Shown here piece after piece: positions 55,895-64,000 of a stretch of 64,000 nucleotides of DNA. The notes below the pieces were generated by a model, which was not told where the DNA came from, ran no database searches, and worked only from the letters and a program-made list of their open reading frames with translations. The position numbers and the translations under genes are program-made. Numbering within the stretch: position 1 is the stretch's first letter; the number at the start of each line of letters is the position of its first letter. The DNA lies in the NCBI RefSeq assembly GCF_004798865.1, contig NW_025335568.1, positions 4,905,533-4,969,532 of the forward strand, in the 5' to 3' direction. Source of the DNA: Varanus komodoensis. Taxonomy: Eukaryota; Chordata; Lepidosauria; Squamata; Varanidae.

Positions 55895-56126
55895 TCCTCG
55901 AATTGCATGAGTATCTCACTTTTTCCCCCTTACAAAGAACTCAAGTTGGGTTACATTAATTCCCTCTCTAGTTTATCATCACAACAACCCTGTGAAGTAG
56001 GTTAGACTGGCAGTCTGTGACTGGCTCAGAGCAACCCCATGAGTTTTAATGCTGACTGGGGACTAGAACCCAGGTCTGCCAAGTCCCAGCTCAGCACTCA
56101 AACCACTATGCCACACTGCCTCTCAT
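55895..56126 (-). mobile_element. Sauria-type SINE, antisense, diverged
   Basis: Reversed, it has the head 'gaggcagtgtggcatagtgg', a B-box region ('gggttctagtccc'), 'ccagtctaacctacttcac' and 'agggttgttgtgatgataa'. The number of changes suggests an older insertion than those at 45.3 and 60.0 kb. Confidence 0.85.
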
Positions 56127-57318
56127 TTGAGACCCAAGGAGTTTTCAGGCTGGTTTGATGAAGGTGACCAGTGGAGGAAGGGATTTCCACCGGGTGGTTG
56201 CAGAAGGGCCATTTTGCCCGGCGGCGGGGTGGGGCGGGGGCCCTGAGATTTAACACCCTGATGTACGGGTAGCCTGCACACACGATGGGGAGCTGAGCCC
56301 AGGGCAAAAGCAGGAGGTGGAGAGAGGGCTGACAGCCGCATCGTCTGAGCAACAGGATGCCACAGCCTTTCGTGAGATGGGGTGCCTACTGCCCAGCGCT
56401 CCAGGGCATAGCCGGTTAGCAGAAGGACGGGCAAGGCTTTTACTCGGCTAAATATAAGAAATGAATGTGCAGCTGCACACTGCCTTTCACACAGAGAACA
56501 AGGTGCCAGTTGTTCAGTCAATGTGTTCCAGAGTGTTGGCATGAATGGCCTCACCCAGGTGTGCTTAGTGCATGATGTATCTATCACACGTCAATCACGC
56601 CACGGTGTGAATTGGTCGTTGCAGAAGGATACCACAGGTCGGACACCTTGCCATGACTTGCGAGCATGATCCTATCCAATGGGTGTCTTCCTTCCGGCGA
56701 TCACTCTCTGCTGGCCGTCGTGAGATCCAATGATGTACATACCGTATATGGGAAGTGATGGTTGCTGGTGGATGGAAACACTGAAAAGCACTTGTAATTG
56801 TGACATGCACTTTCTGGCTGTTATCCAAAAGTCCTTCCAGCATGGCATGAAAGCTCCAGCATCCCAGAAGGGCCTGCGTCTGCTTCTTGATGTGCTGGGG
56901 CATACAGTATCTACAGCCAGGCCCATCTTCCTTCCTTTCCCTGGGGGGCAGTAGAAGAAGCCCTTGCTGAGGACTAGGCCTCTCCCCAGAAATGTTCAGT
57001 CAGCAGGCATGGACGCCGTTTGCAATGAGGTGGGTTTCAGCCCCAGGATGGCCTTATCTCCTCATCTGCTGTCCATGAAGACTAGGTCCAAGGGTGTGCA
57101 CCAAAAGCCATCTAACAGAGAGGTCCCTCAAGTAGTTCTCATGGGACTCATTTTGTAGAGTTACCATTAAAAAATCAGTTTATGGATTTGTGCAATATGC
57201 ATACAACTTTCCACAATATATAGGCTTCAGCCAAAGTGCATCAAATATTTAACTAAGTATCCACAGGAAGTTGGCTTCTAAGAAGGTCCTTGAACCATTG
57301 CAATATGGAAAATTCAGC
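56127..57318. other. Unassigned DNA
   Basis: Nothing recognised. Confidence 0.45.
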
Positions 57319-57319
57319 T

Positions 57320-57465
57320 TTTAAATTTTGTAGTGAAATTTTTATGTTGTTTATATTGTTATCTGCATTTTGCATTGCATTTAACTGCATTTTATATGCG
57401 ATTGTAAACTTAAGCCCAGACAGCTTAAGCTATTGTGCAATATAGTAAAAAAATTAATAATATTA
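57320..57465 (+). mobile_element. L2/CR1-group LINE 3' UTR, sense, old
   Basis: 'tgcgattgtaaacttaagcc', 'agacagcttaagctattgtg' and 'caatatagtaaaaaaatta' is a decayed form of the '..gtaaactgcccagagagcttcggctattgggcagtataaa' 3' end. Confidence 0.5.
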
Positions 57466-57933
57466 ATGCCTGTTTATTTTTTTCAGTTTTCTAATATTGC
57501 TCCTTTAGCTGTCAAAAGGACACAGAGAATCTAGGCCTTCCAATTGTTAATTGCTATGAAGCAGGTAAATAATTGAAAAGAGTGCATGCATGAATATTAA
57601 AAATTGTTCCAGTACAAAATTTATCTGTGTAATAAACTCCTCCCAAAAAGAAGCAACTAGTGGACATTGCAACAAACACTTATTTAAAAGAAGCATTAGC
57701 TGGATTCCAGTGCTAGCAGTTAGCCAAATTAGATAATCTCTTATTAAAGAGACATTGGAGTGTACAACAGATAGGAAGCAAAATGTTTTGCTGAGCAAGA
57801 TGCAGGTAAGATCCATAAAACTTGACAGGTAGATGCCAAAGTGGGGATGACCCACAAATTAAGCATTTTATGGTGGTGTCCACAGCACTTTCTGAAACTC
57901 CCAAATGTGTCCATGGGTCCAAAAGGGTTGAAG
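57466..57933. other. Unassigned AT-rich DNA
   Basis: On the minus strand a segment translates as LLQCPLVASFWEEFITQINFV, reminiscent of the post-RT region of L1 ORF2 (CPxxxxFWxxI). Too weak to call. Confidence 0.35.
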
Positions 57934-57941
57934 ATCTAGCC

Positions 57942-58853
57942 CAGGGGTCGGCAACCTTTGACACTCAAAGAGCCATTTGGACCCGCTTCCCACAGAAAAA
58001 ATAACACCGGGAGCCGCAAAACCCTTTTGACATCTAAAATGAAGATAACACTGCATATATCGTTTTTTTACCTTTATGCTATGTATTAAAAAACTATAGT
58101 GTGTTGCATTTATGAAATCAATGAACTGCTACAGAGAAAACAAATTTTTATTTCTGCATGCAACAAAAATACTTTGAACTCCCCCCAAAAAACAAGGAAG
58201 TCGATCTATATCTTCATTATGATTTAGCTGCAGCTCTTGTTCAGCCACTAAAAAGTGTTATTTTTAATCTTACATTATAAACTAGTAGGATTCCTTTCAT
58301 ATATTTTGAATAGGAGAACAGCTTCCTGCAGAGTCAAAGTCAGTGCTAAAGGGCTGCATGCATTAAACAGCAAACCCTGTAAGTTCGTCAGCAGTAAAAG
58401 CAAATGAATCTACCCACATACCATTAAACGTTCGGTTTTCTTCAGAAACTTTTCTTCGATTTATCCATGGTTGGCCTACAAGGGGAAAAAGCTCAGTAAA
58501 TTTGTGCGGGTTGCAGATCGCTGCCTGCCTGCTGGGTTGCAGATATAGGTGTGTTTAGTGGCTGAGTAGCAGATAAACAGTCAAGTGCTGTGAATTGTGA
58601 CAGGTCCCAAGCCCAGCTTTTAACATTCAGATGAGGGAGGTGACATTGGGACAAGGAGAATCTTTTCAGCAGGGTCTGAGTAAGTGAGAGCCTGCAGGAA
58701 GCTTGTTCCACTCTCTGCACAATAGCAGAGGAATGTCGCAATCTACTTAACCAGCCTCTGGGCCGGCGCGTGTTTTGTGTTTTGAGTGACGGAGCCACAG
58801 CAGAGGGATTCAAGAGCCACGTGCGGCTTCGGAGCCATGGGTTGCCAACCCCG
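57942..58853. mobile_element. Non-autonomous hAT DNA transposon, about 912 bp
   Basis: The left end 'caggggtcggcaacctttg' and right end 'atgggttgccaaccccg' are imperfect terminal inverted repeats (a one-base gap at the very end). The flanking octamers 'atctagcc' (57934-57941) and 'atctagac' (58854-58861) differ at one base and fit the nTnnnnAn target preference of hAT elements. Just inside each end are 'gagccatttgg..gggagccgc' and 'agagccacgtgcggcttcgg'. The interior is AT-rich and no transposase is encoded. Confidence 0.92.
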
Positions 58854-58861
58854 ATCTAGAC

Positions 58862-59825
58862 AATCTGAGCTCAATGTACCAAAGGCCTGGCTCGGCGCAA
58901 GGTCTGTGTTCCCACCTGGAGTCTCTGCAACTGACAGAAGTTCTGCGGCTGAGGTTTCTGGGGAAACAAATAGATTCGAAACCACTTCTAAGGAAGGCTG
59001 AAAACCTAAAGAACGTGGAAATTGGCGTCTGGTCTGACTGTGAACTCATTTCTCTAACCACTAGGCAGGACTCCTGTTAGCCCCTTCTGAACCTTTCAGG
59101 CATCACAGTCAGCATTTCAGAGAAACTTCGCACTGCTGTACAGTCCCAGACTTTACAGGGAGGGGGTCTTTACAAAAATTTGCCCTCTTGGTGTTTGTCG
59201 CATTTTAGAAACTTTTCATTTCATTATGTCACATTAAAAGACTCTTTTGCTCTATCTTTCTTGAGCTGGGAAGTATGTTACAAAGGAGAAATGAGGGATG
59301 CTATCAGTATATTCAATTTCTCGTGTATCAAGAACTAATATACATGCAGCTGGAGAGGTGGCAGAATGCAGCACTTGATGGTTTAACGAGAATATTGATG
59401 CCTCATAATACATGAGATTGTGCTTTTTATGCATTCCAGAGAATGCATTAAATTCATTCCATTAGGTGGCAAAGCCAAGAAACTGCTTTTCAGCAGCACT
59501 AAGAAATGGTTAAACCAGGAATTAATTTGAGCACTGTGGGGAACCGCAGGGGTGTTACATCAGGCCTATCTACTGAATTCTGCTCGCTACTCCAAGTTTA
59601 CTGCTAGGCAGGGTTTCAGTTTAGCCTCCAGCTTTTCACATAAATCTTTGCTGTCTCTCTCCCTCGCTCACCCCATCCCCGTCACTTCCACATCTCTTCA
59701 AATGTGTGAACAAGTTTCCATGCTGGTGCCGTTTCAGTTGGACTGTCAGACAAGTGTGAAGTCATTTTTGAGAAAATTAAAAATGATGCGTAGCTCCAGG
59801 GAGTTATTACAAACCCCGTTAATAG
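58862..59825. other. Unassigned DNA
   Basis: Nothing recognised. Confidence 0.45.
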
Positions 59826-59865
59826 TGCAATCCTAGGTATGCCTACTCAGAAGTAAGCCACATGG
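59826..59865. mobile_element. Fragment of a common fold-back repeat
   Basis: 'gtgcaatcctaggtatgcc' and 'tactcagaagtaagccac' match one arm of a widespread squamate palindromic repeat. A second short piece is at 29800. Confidence 0.5.
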
Positions 59866-59881
59866 CCTTGCCTGAGACTGA

Positions 59882-60219
59882 CTTATTTATTTATTCAATT
59901 TATATCCTGCCTTTTCCCACAAAGGGCTCAAGGCAGCTTACATCATTCTCCTCCTCCATCTTATCCCCACAACAACCCTATTCATTCATTCGATTTATAT
60001 CCTGCCTTTTTCCTACAAAGGGCTCAAGGCAGCTTACATCATTCTCCTCCTCCATCTTATCCCCACAACAACCCTGTGAGGTAGGTTGGGCTGAGAGTCT
60101 GACTGGCCCAAAGTCTCCCACTGGGCTCCATGGCCGAGCGGGGACTCGAACCCAGATCCTCGGAGTCCCAGTCCCATGCTCTTCACCACTACGCCACACT
60201 GGCTCTCACCACACTGGCT
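59882..60219 (-). mobile_element. Sauria-type SINE, antisense, with duplicated tail
   Basis: Reversed: head 'gccagtgtggcgtagtgg', B box 'gggttcgagtccc', 'gactttgggccagtcagac', then a BovB-like tail that appears twice. The tail units are 59884-59979 and 59980-60075, 96 bp apart and identical over their inner 55 bp or so. Either a tandem duplication or a second insertion into the tail explains this. Confidence 0.92.
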
Positions 60220-60249
60220 ACTTACCGCTTACCACCCGGGATGTGTGAG

Positions 60250-60485
60250 GAATCCCGTTTTTGGGGTGGGAATCCATCAGATTCCCTGGGCTTGGCTCCT
60301 TGCTCTCCAGCCCACTTTCCTGCAGCCATGAGCCCAGCTTCCTGGCGAGGGTCCCAAACATCCTTGTGGTGCTTGCCAGGCATCAAGCCCTGCTCTCCTC
60401 TGCATACGTGACTTGTGGTCTTTGTGCTGCAGGAGAAGTTTGCTGGTTGCGTGGCCAGACTTCCTCTTGAGTCGGCTCACTAAGG
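60250..60485 (-). repeat. Dispersed repeat 'family R', copy 8
   Basis: Reversed it reads 'gagccgactcaagaggaagtc', then 'gccaggaagctgggctcatg', 'gccaagcccagggaatctg' and 'atggattccc'. The right half of the family is present. Confidence 0.65.
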
Positions 60486-60669
60486 TCATGGCAACCCTGC
60501 TTACCACAGAGTGAAGGGGTTCCAGGCATCATTTATAAGGATTGCCCTGGATTGTGTGCTCAGACCTTTCAGTGATGGCTAGGAAGCCTTTGGGGTTTCC
60601 ATGATTATTTTGGAACTGGAGATCAGGCTAGAAGACTTCATGGGGTCCTTTCCAACTCACCAGCCCTTG
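60486..60669. other. Unassigned DNA
   Basis: 'aaggatt..tccatga' words hint at a SINE or CR1 relic, not assigned. Confidence 0.35.
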
Positions 60670-60747
60670 TTTATCTATTAGTGCCAGAGGTCAGACTAGA
60701 TGACCCGGGAGACCCCTTCTGACTAGCTCTGTTCCTATGTTTCTAAT
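60670..60747 (+). mobile_element. CR1 LINE 3' end (subfamily A)
   Basis: 'ggtcagactagatgacccgg' and 'ttctgactagctctgttcc', ending 'tatgtttcta'. It abuts the antisense L2-clade copy that follows. Confidence 0.85.
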
Positions 60748-61055
60748 CAAAAGCTTTTCTAACCCATTCACTACAAGGGTCTTGGGACGGCTTACAGAAA
60801 AAGGGTAGGATAAAACAAACACCACAGCATCCGACCATTGAAAGACTGAAGCCCCAGTTAAAATCCATTAAACATTAAAATAATGGGAAAATAAAAAGGG
60901 GGTTGCCTAATGCCGAAAAGAATATAACGTCGGTGCCAGGTGAGCCTCTCTGGGGAGCATATTCCACATTCAGGGTGCAACCACAGAGAAGACCTTTCTC
61001 CAGGTACTCGCCCTCCTGATCTCCTTCAAGGAGGGCTCCTGGCAGCCTTGGCGGC
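60748..61055 (-). mobile_element. L2-clade LINE 3' end (second subfamily), antisense
   Basis: 'acaagggtcttgggacggc' and 'aaacattaaaataatgggaa' as at 42.5 kb, then 'ggtgccaggtgagcctctct' and 'ggagcatattccacattcagg', corresponding to the LWNxLPREV block in the other copies, up to 'gaggagggctcctgg' near 61045. Confidence 0.75.
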
Positions 61056-61382
61056 AGCGTCCCTGGGGCTTTGCAGCTGGGGCAGAGTTGGCGGCGAGTG
61101 GCGGGTGGTGGAGGTGAGGCCAGCGGCCAATGCTTGACTTGAGTGGCAGTGTGCTGTCAAACATGGAATTCACTAATCCCACGCACCATGATGGCCACCC
61201 GCTGGGGTAGCTTTAGTGAGGATTAGACAAATTAATGGAGGGCAACTTATCCCGGGCTATGAGTCCTGCAGCTTGTAGGCTGTCTCTGGCTTCAGAGGCA
61301 ACCTGCCTTTTCATGCCAGTCTCTGTGGATGCATGGGAACGCGCTGTTGTATTTCATCTTGTATTTTGGAGTAATTGTGGAA
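61056..61382. other. Unassigned GC-richer DNA
   Basis: Nothing recognised. Confidence 0.45.
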
Positions 61383-62032
61383 ATAGACTAGGCATGAGCC
61401 AACAATGCGATGCAGCCGCCAAAAGGGCAAACGCTCTTTTGAGATGCATTAACAGAAGTGTGACTTCCAAATCACGAGAAGCAGTAGTTCCTCTATACTC
61501 CTCACTAGTCAGACCTCACCTGGAATCCTGTGTCCAGTTCTGGGCACCAAGATTTAAGAAAGATGCAGGTAAATTAGAAAGGCTCCAGTGAAGGGTGACA
61601 AAAATGATCCAGAGTTTGGAAACACCGTCCTGTGAGGAGAGACTGAGAGAACTGGGCATGTTCAGCCTTGAGAAGAGAAGACTCAGGAAGAACATGATAT
61701 CCCTCTATAAGTCCCTCAAAGGCTGTCACAAAAAGGGTGGTCAAGATCTCTTCTTGCTGACACCAGAGTGCAGGGCATGAAATAATCAATTTGGGTTGCA
61801 ACAATCCAGATTCAAGCTGGACATCAGGAAAAGCTTCCTCACGGTCAGAGCAATACGACAGGAGAATCAGCTGCCTAGAGAGATGGTAGGCTTTCCCACA
61901 CTGGAGACATTCAGAAATAAACTAGACAGCCCTCTGAGTGGGATGGTGTGACCTGGTGTCCAACAACAGCAGGGGGTTGGACTTGGTGGCCTTCATGGCC
62001 CCTTTCAACTCCACTATTCTGTGATTCTATGA
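61383..62032 (+). mobile_element. CR1 LINE, C-terminal ORF2 and 3' end
   Basis: The longest CR1 copy here. Codons from 61391 read LGMSQQCDAAAKRANALLRC, INRSVTSKSREAVVPLYSSL and VRPHLESCVQFWAPRFKKDA, then a stop (the original RVQRRAT codons). In another frame [20 protein letters not shown] follows. This is the end of the CR1 ORF2 protein, after the catalytic palm. The 3' end carries 'agggggttggacttggtggcc' and 'attctgtgattctatga', the diagnostic CR1 terminal octamer. Endonuclease and catalytic RT are lost by 5' truncation. Confidence 0.95.
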
Positions 62033-62153
62033 TCGCTTCTTTTGGGCATCCCTCAAAGAATTTTAGCTGGCAACAGTGGGGACAGAATGCTGGCACAGAC
62101 ATGCCTTTTGCTTGATCCTGTGGGGTCCTTCACATGTTCTTAGGAGGGGAAAT

Positions 62154-62220
62154 TTGGAATAGGAATAGGAGGAATAGGAGGAATAGGAGAAAAGGAGAGA
62201 GGGAAGGGAAGGGAAGCAAG
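62154..62220. repeat. (AGGAAT)n purine-rich repeat
   Basis: About seven GGAATA/GGAGGAAT units grading into GGGAA repeats. Confidence 0.9.
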
Positions 62221-63058
62221 AAGCAACATATTTTATGAAAAATGGATGGAGCAGAAGATGTCCTGGCTACCATAAGAAGCAACCACTCACTTTGAGACAG
62301 ACACAATCCTGAGCATGCTTAAACCAGAGGAAGTCCTACAGCTCCAAGCTTGCCCTTCTCAGCATGGCACCTCTTGTGAAGCCTCCATCTCAATTGCCTA
62401 CCGCCACTTTGATTTGTGGTAGGGTAAAACACCCTGCTCAGCTTTGCTACTGTGACATCCCTGCTCTTACCTCTCTCTTCTATTTACACACAGACTTTCA
62501 TACATTTGCGATTGTTCTTCCTTCTTCAGCAACATCAGCCACAACCCTCCCAAGATGAACAGCACGGGGTGCTTGGTTTCGGATGTAGCTGAGGGTGAGG
62601 AGTCTGACTTCTCCTGTTATATCCAAAGGGGCATCGCTGCTTTGGCCTAAAGACTTTCCAGCAACCAGCGTGGTTTTAGACTATTCCCAACCCCAGAACT
62701 TGGAGAGGGAAAACAGTTATGCTTGTTTTGGATGGTTCTGGTCTTCAAATATTATTAGTTTGAGAGGTCAGCCTGAGTCATGCCTGGTCATAGCTGAACA
62801 ATCAGCCATGCAAGAGGGGAAATATATTCCAAGAACTTAATTATTTAGAGTTACGACCAAGATTTTAAAGTTCCCCCGAGGACAGGGTGATCCAACATGC
62901 AAGAACACAGGGATACGCAGTCTTCTGTTGGTAAGGTGACCCAAATGAGACCTCCAGTGGTGTGGAGGAATCTGCAACATCCATTCCCATAGATTTTTCT
63001 GCCTTTTATGCATGTTGAGACAGCTTGTTTGAGATTGATGTCTGGAAGCGCAGCCAGG
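62221..63058. other. Unassigned DNA
   Basis: Nothing recognised. The 245-codon minus-strand frame ending at 62837 runs through here and through a CR1 relic, and shows no domain. Confidence 0.45.
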
Positions 63059-63059
63059 A

Positions 63060-63215
63060 TATGAGTCCATTCTCCCCCTCCTGCCCATGTTCCCCAGCAA
63101 TGTATGCATGGCACCGTGCCACTGATACTGGAGGTAGTGCCCATTGATAGACTTCTCCAGGAATGTGTCCACTCCCCTTTTAAAGCCAACCAAACTGCAC
63201 ATCACATGTGCCTTA
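63060..63215 (-). mobile_element. CR1 LINE 3' UTR, antisense
   Basis: 'tgcccattgatagacttctcc', 'aggaatgtgtccactcccctt' and 'ttaaagccaaccaaactg' match the antisense CR1 pattern '..gccattgatagaccttcctccatgaa..gtctaatccccttttaaagccatc', known from many reptile copies. It overlaps the chance 245-codon minus-strand frame. Confidence 0.55.
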
Positions 63216-64000
63216 GTGCACAATGCTAGGCCACTGGGCAAAGCCCCAGCCTCAGAAGCACAGGCCAAGGTTGGAGATGGGGCTCTGCTCTTGGAGCACC
63301 CTTCCTGCGCTCCCACAGGTGGCACGGTTCTTCTGCACTGGCTGCAGCTGCGAGGCTGGAAGACCAACCTCAGAGCCAGAGGCTTGTGCATATCCCAGAT
63401 GGGAGGGAGGTGATGAATCAGGCTCTCCCATGAGATGAAGCTCCCTGGTGGGCACCTCAGTTTCTCTTCATGCGCTGGGGTGTTGGACTCAGTGGAAATC
63501 AACAATCTAAATGTTTTGCTGGGTGGAAGTGACCTTTGCCTCCGTACTCCTTCAGTTCCCCATTGGATGCCCATCTTCCTCTGAATTATGGGTAGCTACA
63601 AAGGTGCTCGTGGTCTGTATGGCACCAACCCTTGCAGACTGTTGCCCCTTTCTGCTAAACAGAAGTGTGTGTTATATATAGCACATGGATAAATGGAAGT
63701 TGTGGTTGACTGCCAAAGCCAATAAACTAAAATGGAGCCAAGCCCTCTTATGCATGGACAACTCAACAGATGTCACAGTTTCTGTGTCTGTGGACATGTT
63801 TCTGGGGTGTCAGCACTGGTATATTGTTTTTAAAGTGCTGTATTTATTGGTATTTTACTAATAGCAATTTTGAATCCCAAGGAAACCATTATGTCAAGAA
63901 AAATTAATTTTTTTCAGAATATTCAAAGAACAGTGGACTAACAATTACTTTTTCATGCAGTACCAGGAAAGAGCTGTTTGTCTGATATGCCAGAATTTAG
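63216..64000. other. Unassigned DNA
   Basis: Becomes AT-rich after 63.66 kb. No gene or repeat recognised. Confidence 0.45.

Noticed and set aside
57547-57855. Possible L1 ORF2 remnant (minus strand, CPLVASFWEEF)
   Set aside because: A single short resemblance with no supporting neighbouring motif. Kept as unassigned.
62837-63574. 245-codon minus-strand open frame
   Set aside because: It crosses an antisense CR1 3' UTR relic at 63060-63215, has no domain or compositional signal, and a competing open frame exists on the other strand. Treated as chance.

Overview
The window looks like intergenic (or deep intronic) DNA from a squamate reptile, a lizard or snake. The evidence is its repeat content: RTE/BovB LINE fragments on both strands, tRNA-headed SINEs of the Sauria type, several CR1 subfamilies, many 3' ends of an L2-clade LINE, one L1-like and one Penelope-like fragment, and non-autonomous hAT elements. 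No host protein-coding exon, rRNA, tRNA or CRISPR array could be supported. The long open frames are either LINE reverse-transcriptase remnants or chance openings. Every family assignment is by eye and memory; no library search was run. Summing the intervals listed here gives roughly a quarter to 30 percent recognisable transposon DNA.

Layout. 1-9.2 kb: a CR1 end, an L2-clade end, a conserved-looking AT-rich block (1.74-1.99 kb), a SINE cluster (4.25-4.79 kb) and an L2 copy (8.8-9.2 kb). 9.9-10.5 kb: a BovB C-terminal coding remnant. 11-20 kb: mostly unassigned, with small fold-back repeats, two copies of an unrecognised dispersed repeat ('family R'), a 21-bp telomere-like tract (15.29 kb) and a Penelope-like RT fragment (19.1-19.8 kb). 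20-27 kb: CR1, L1 and L2 remnants around the best conserved-noncoding candidate (24.57-25.33 kb). 27-40 kb: CR1 ends, family R, two RTE loci (one a mosaic at 37.3-37.9 kb) and an L2 coding remnant (39.2-39.9 kb). 40-52 kb: CR1, L2, a Sauria SINE split by an L2 end (45.3-45.7 kb), RTE antisense (47.2-47.7 kb) and four family R copies. 52-64 kb: a near-identical inverted L2 pair, an L2 split by a hAT element with 8-bp duplications (53.0-54.05 kb), a second, 912-bp hAT element (57.9-58.9 kb), two Sauria SINEs, and a CR1 that keeps the RT C-terminus (61.4-62.0 kb).

Nothing here works together as a pathway. The window is a record of repeated retroposition and cut-and-paste insertion, with three intervals that may be under regulatory constraint. 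The most unusual observations are family R (eight alignable copies in 64 kb that I cannot name), two clear nested insertions, the BovB/L2/BovB mosaic, and the conserved-looking blocks. No new molecular system was found.
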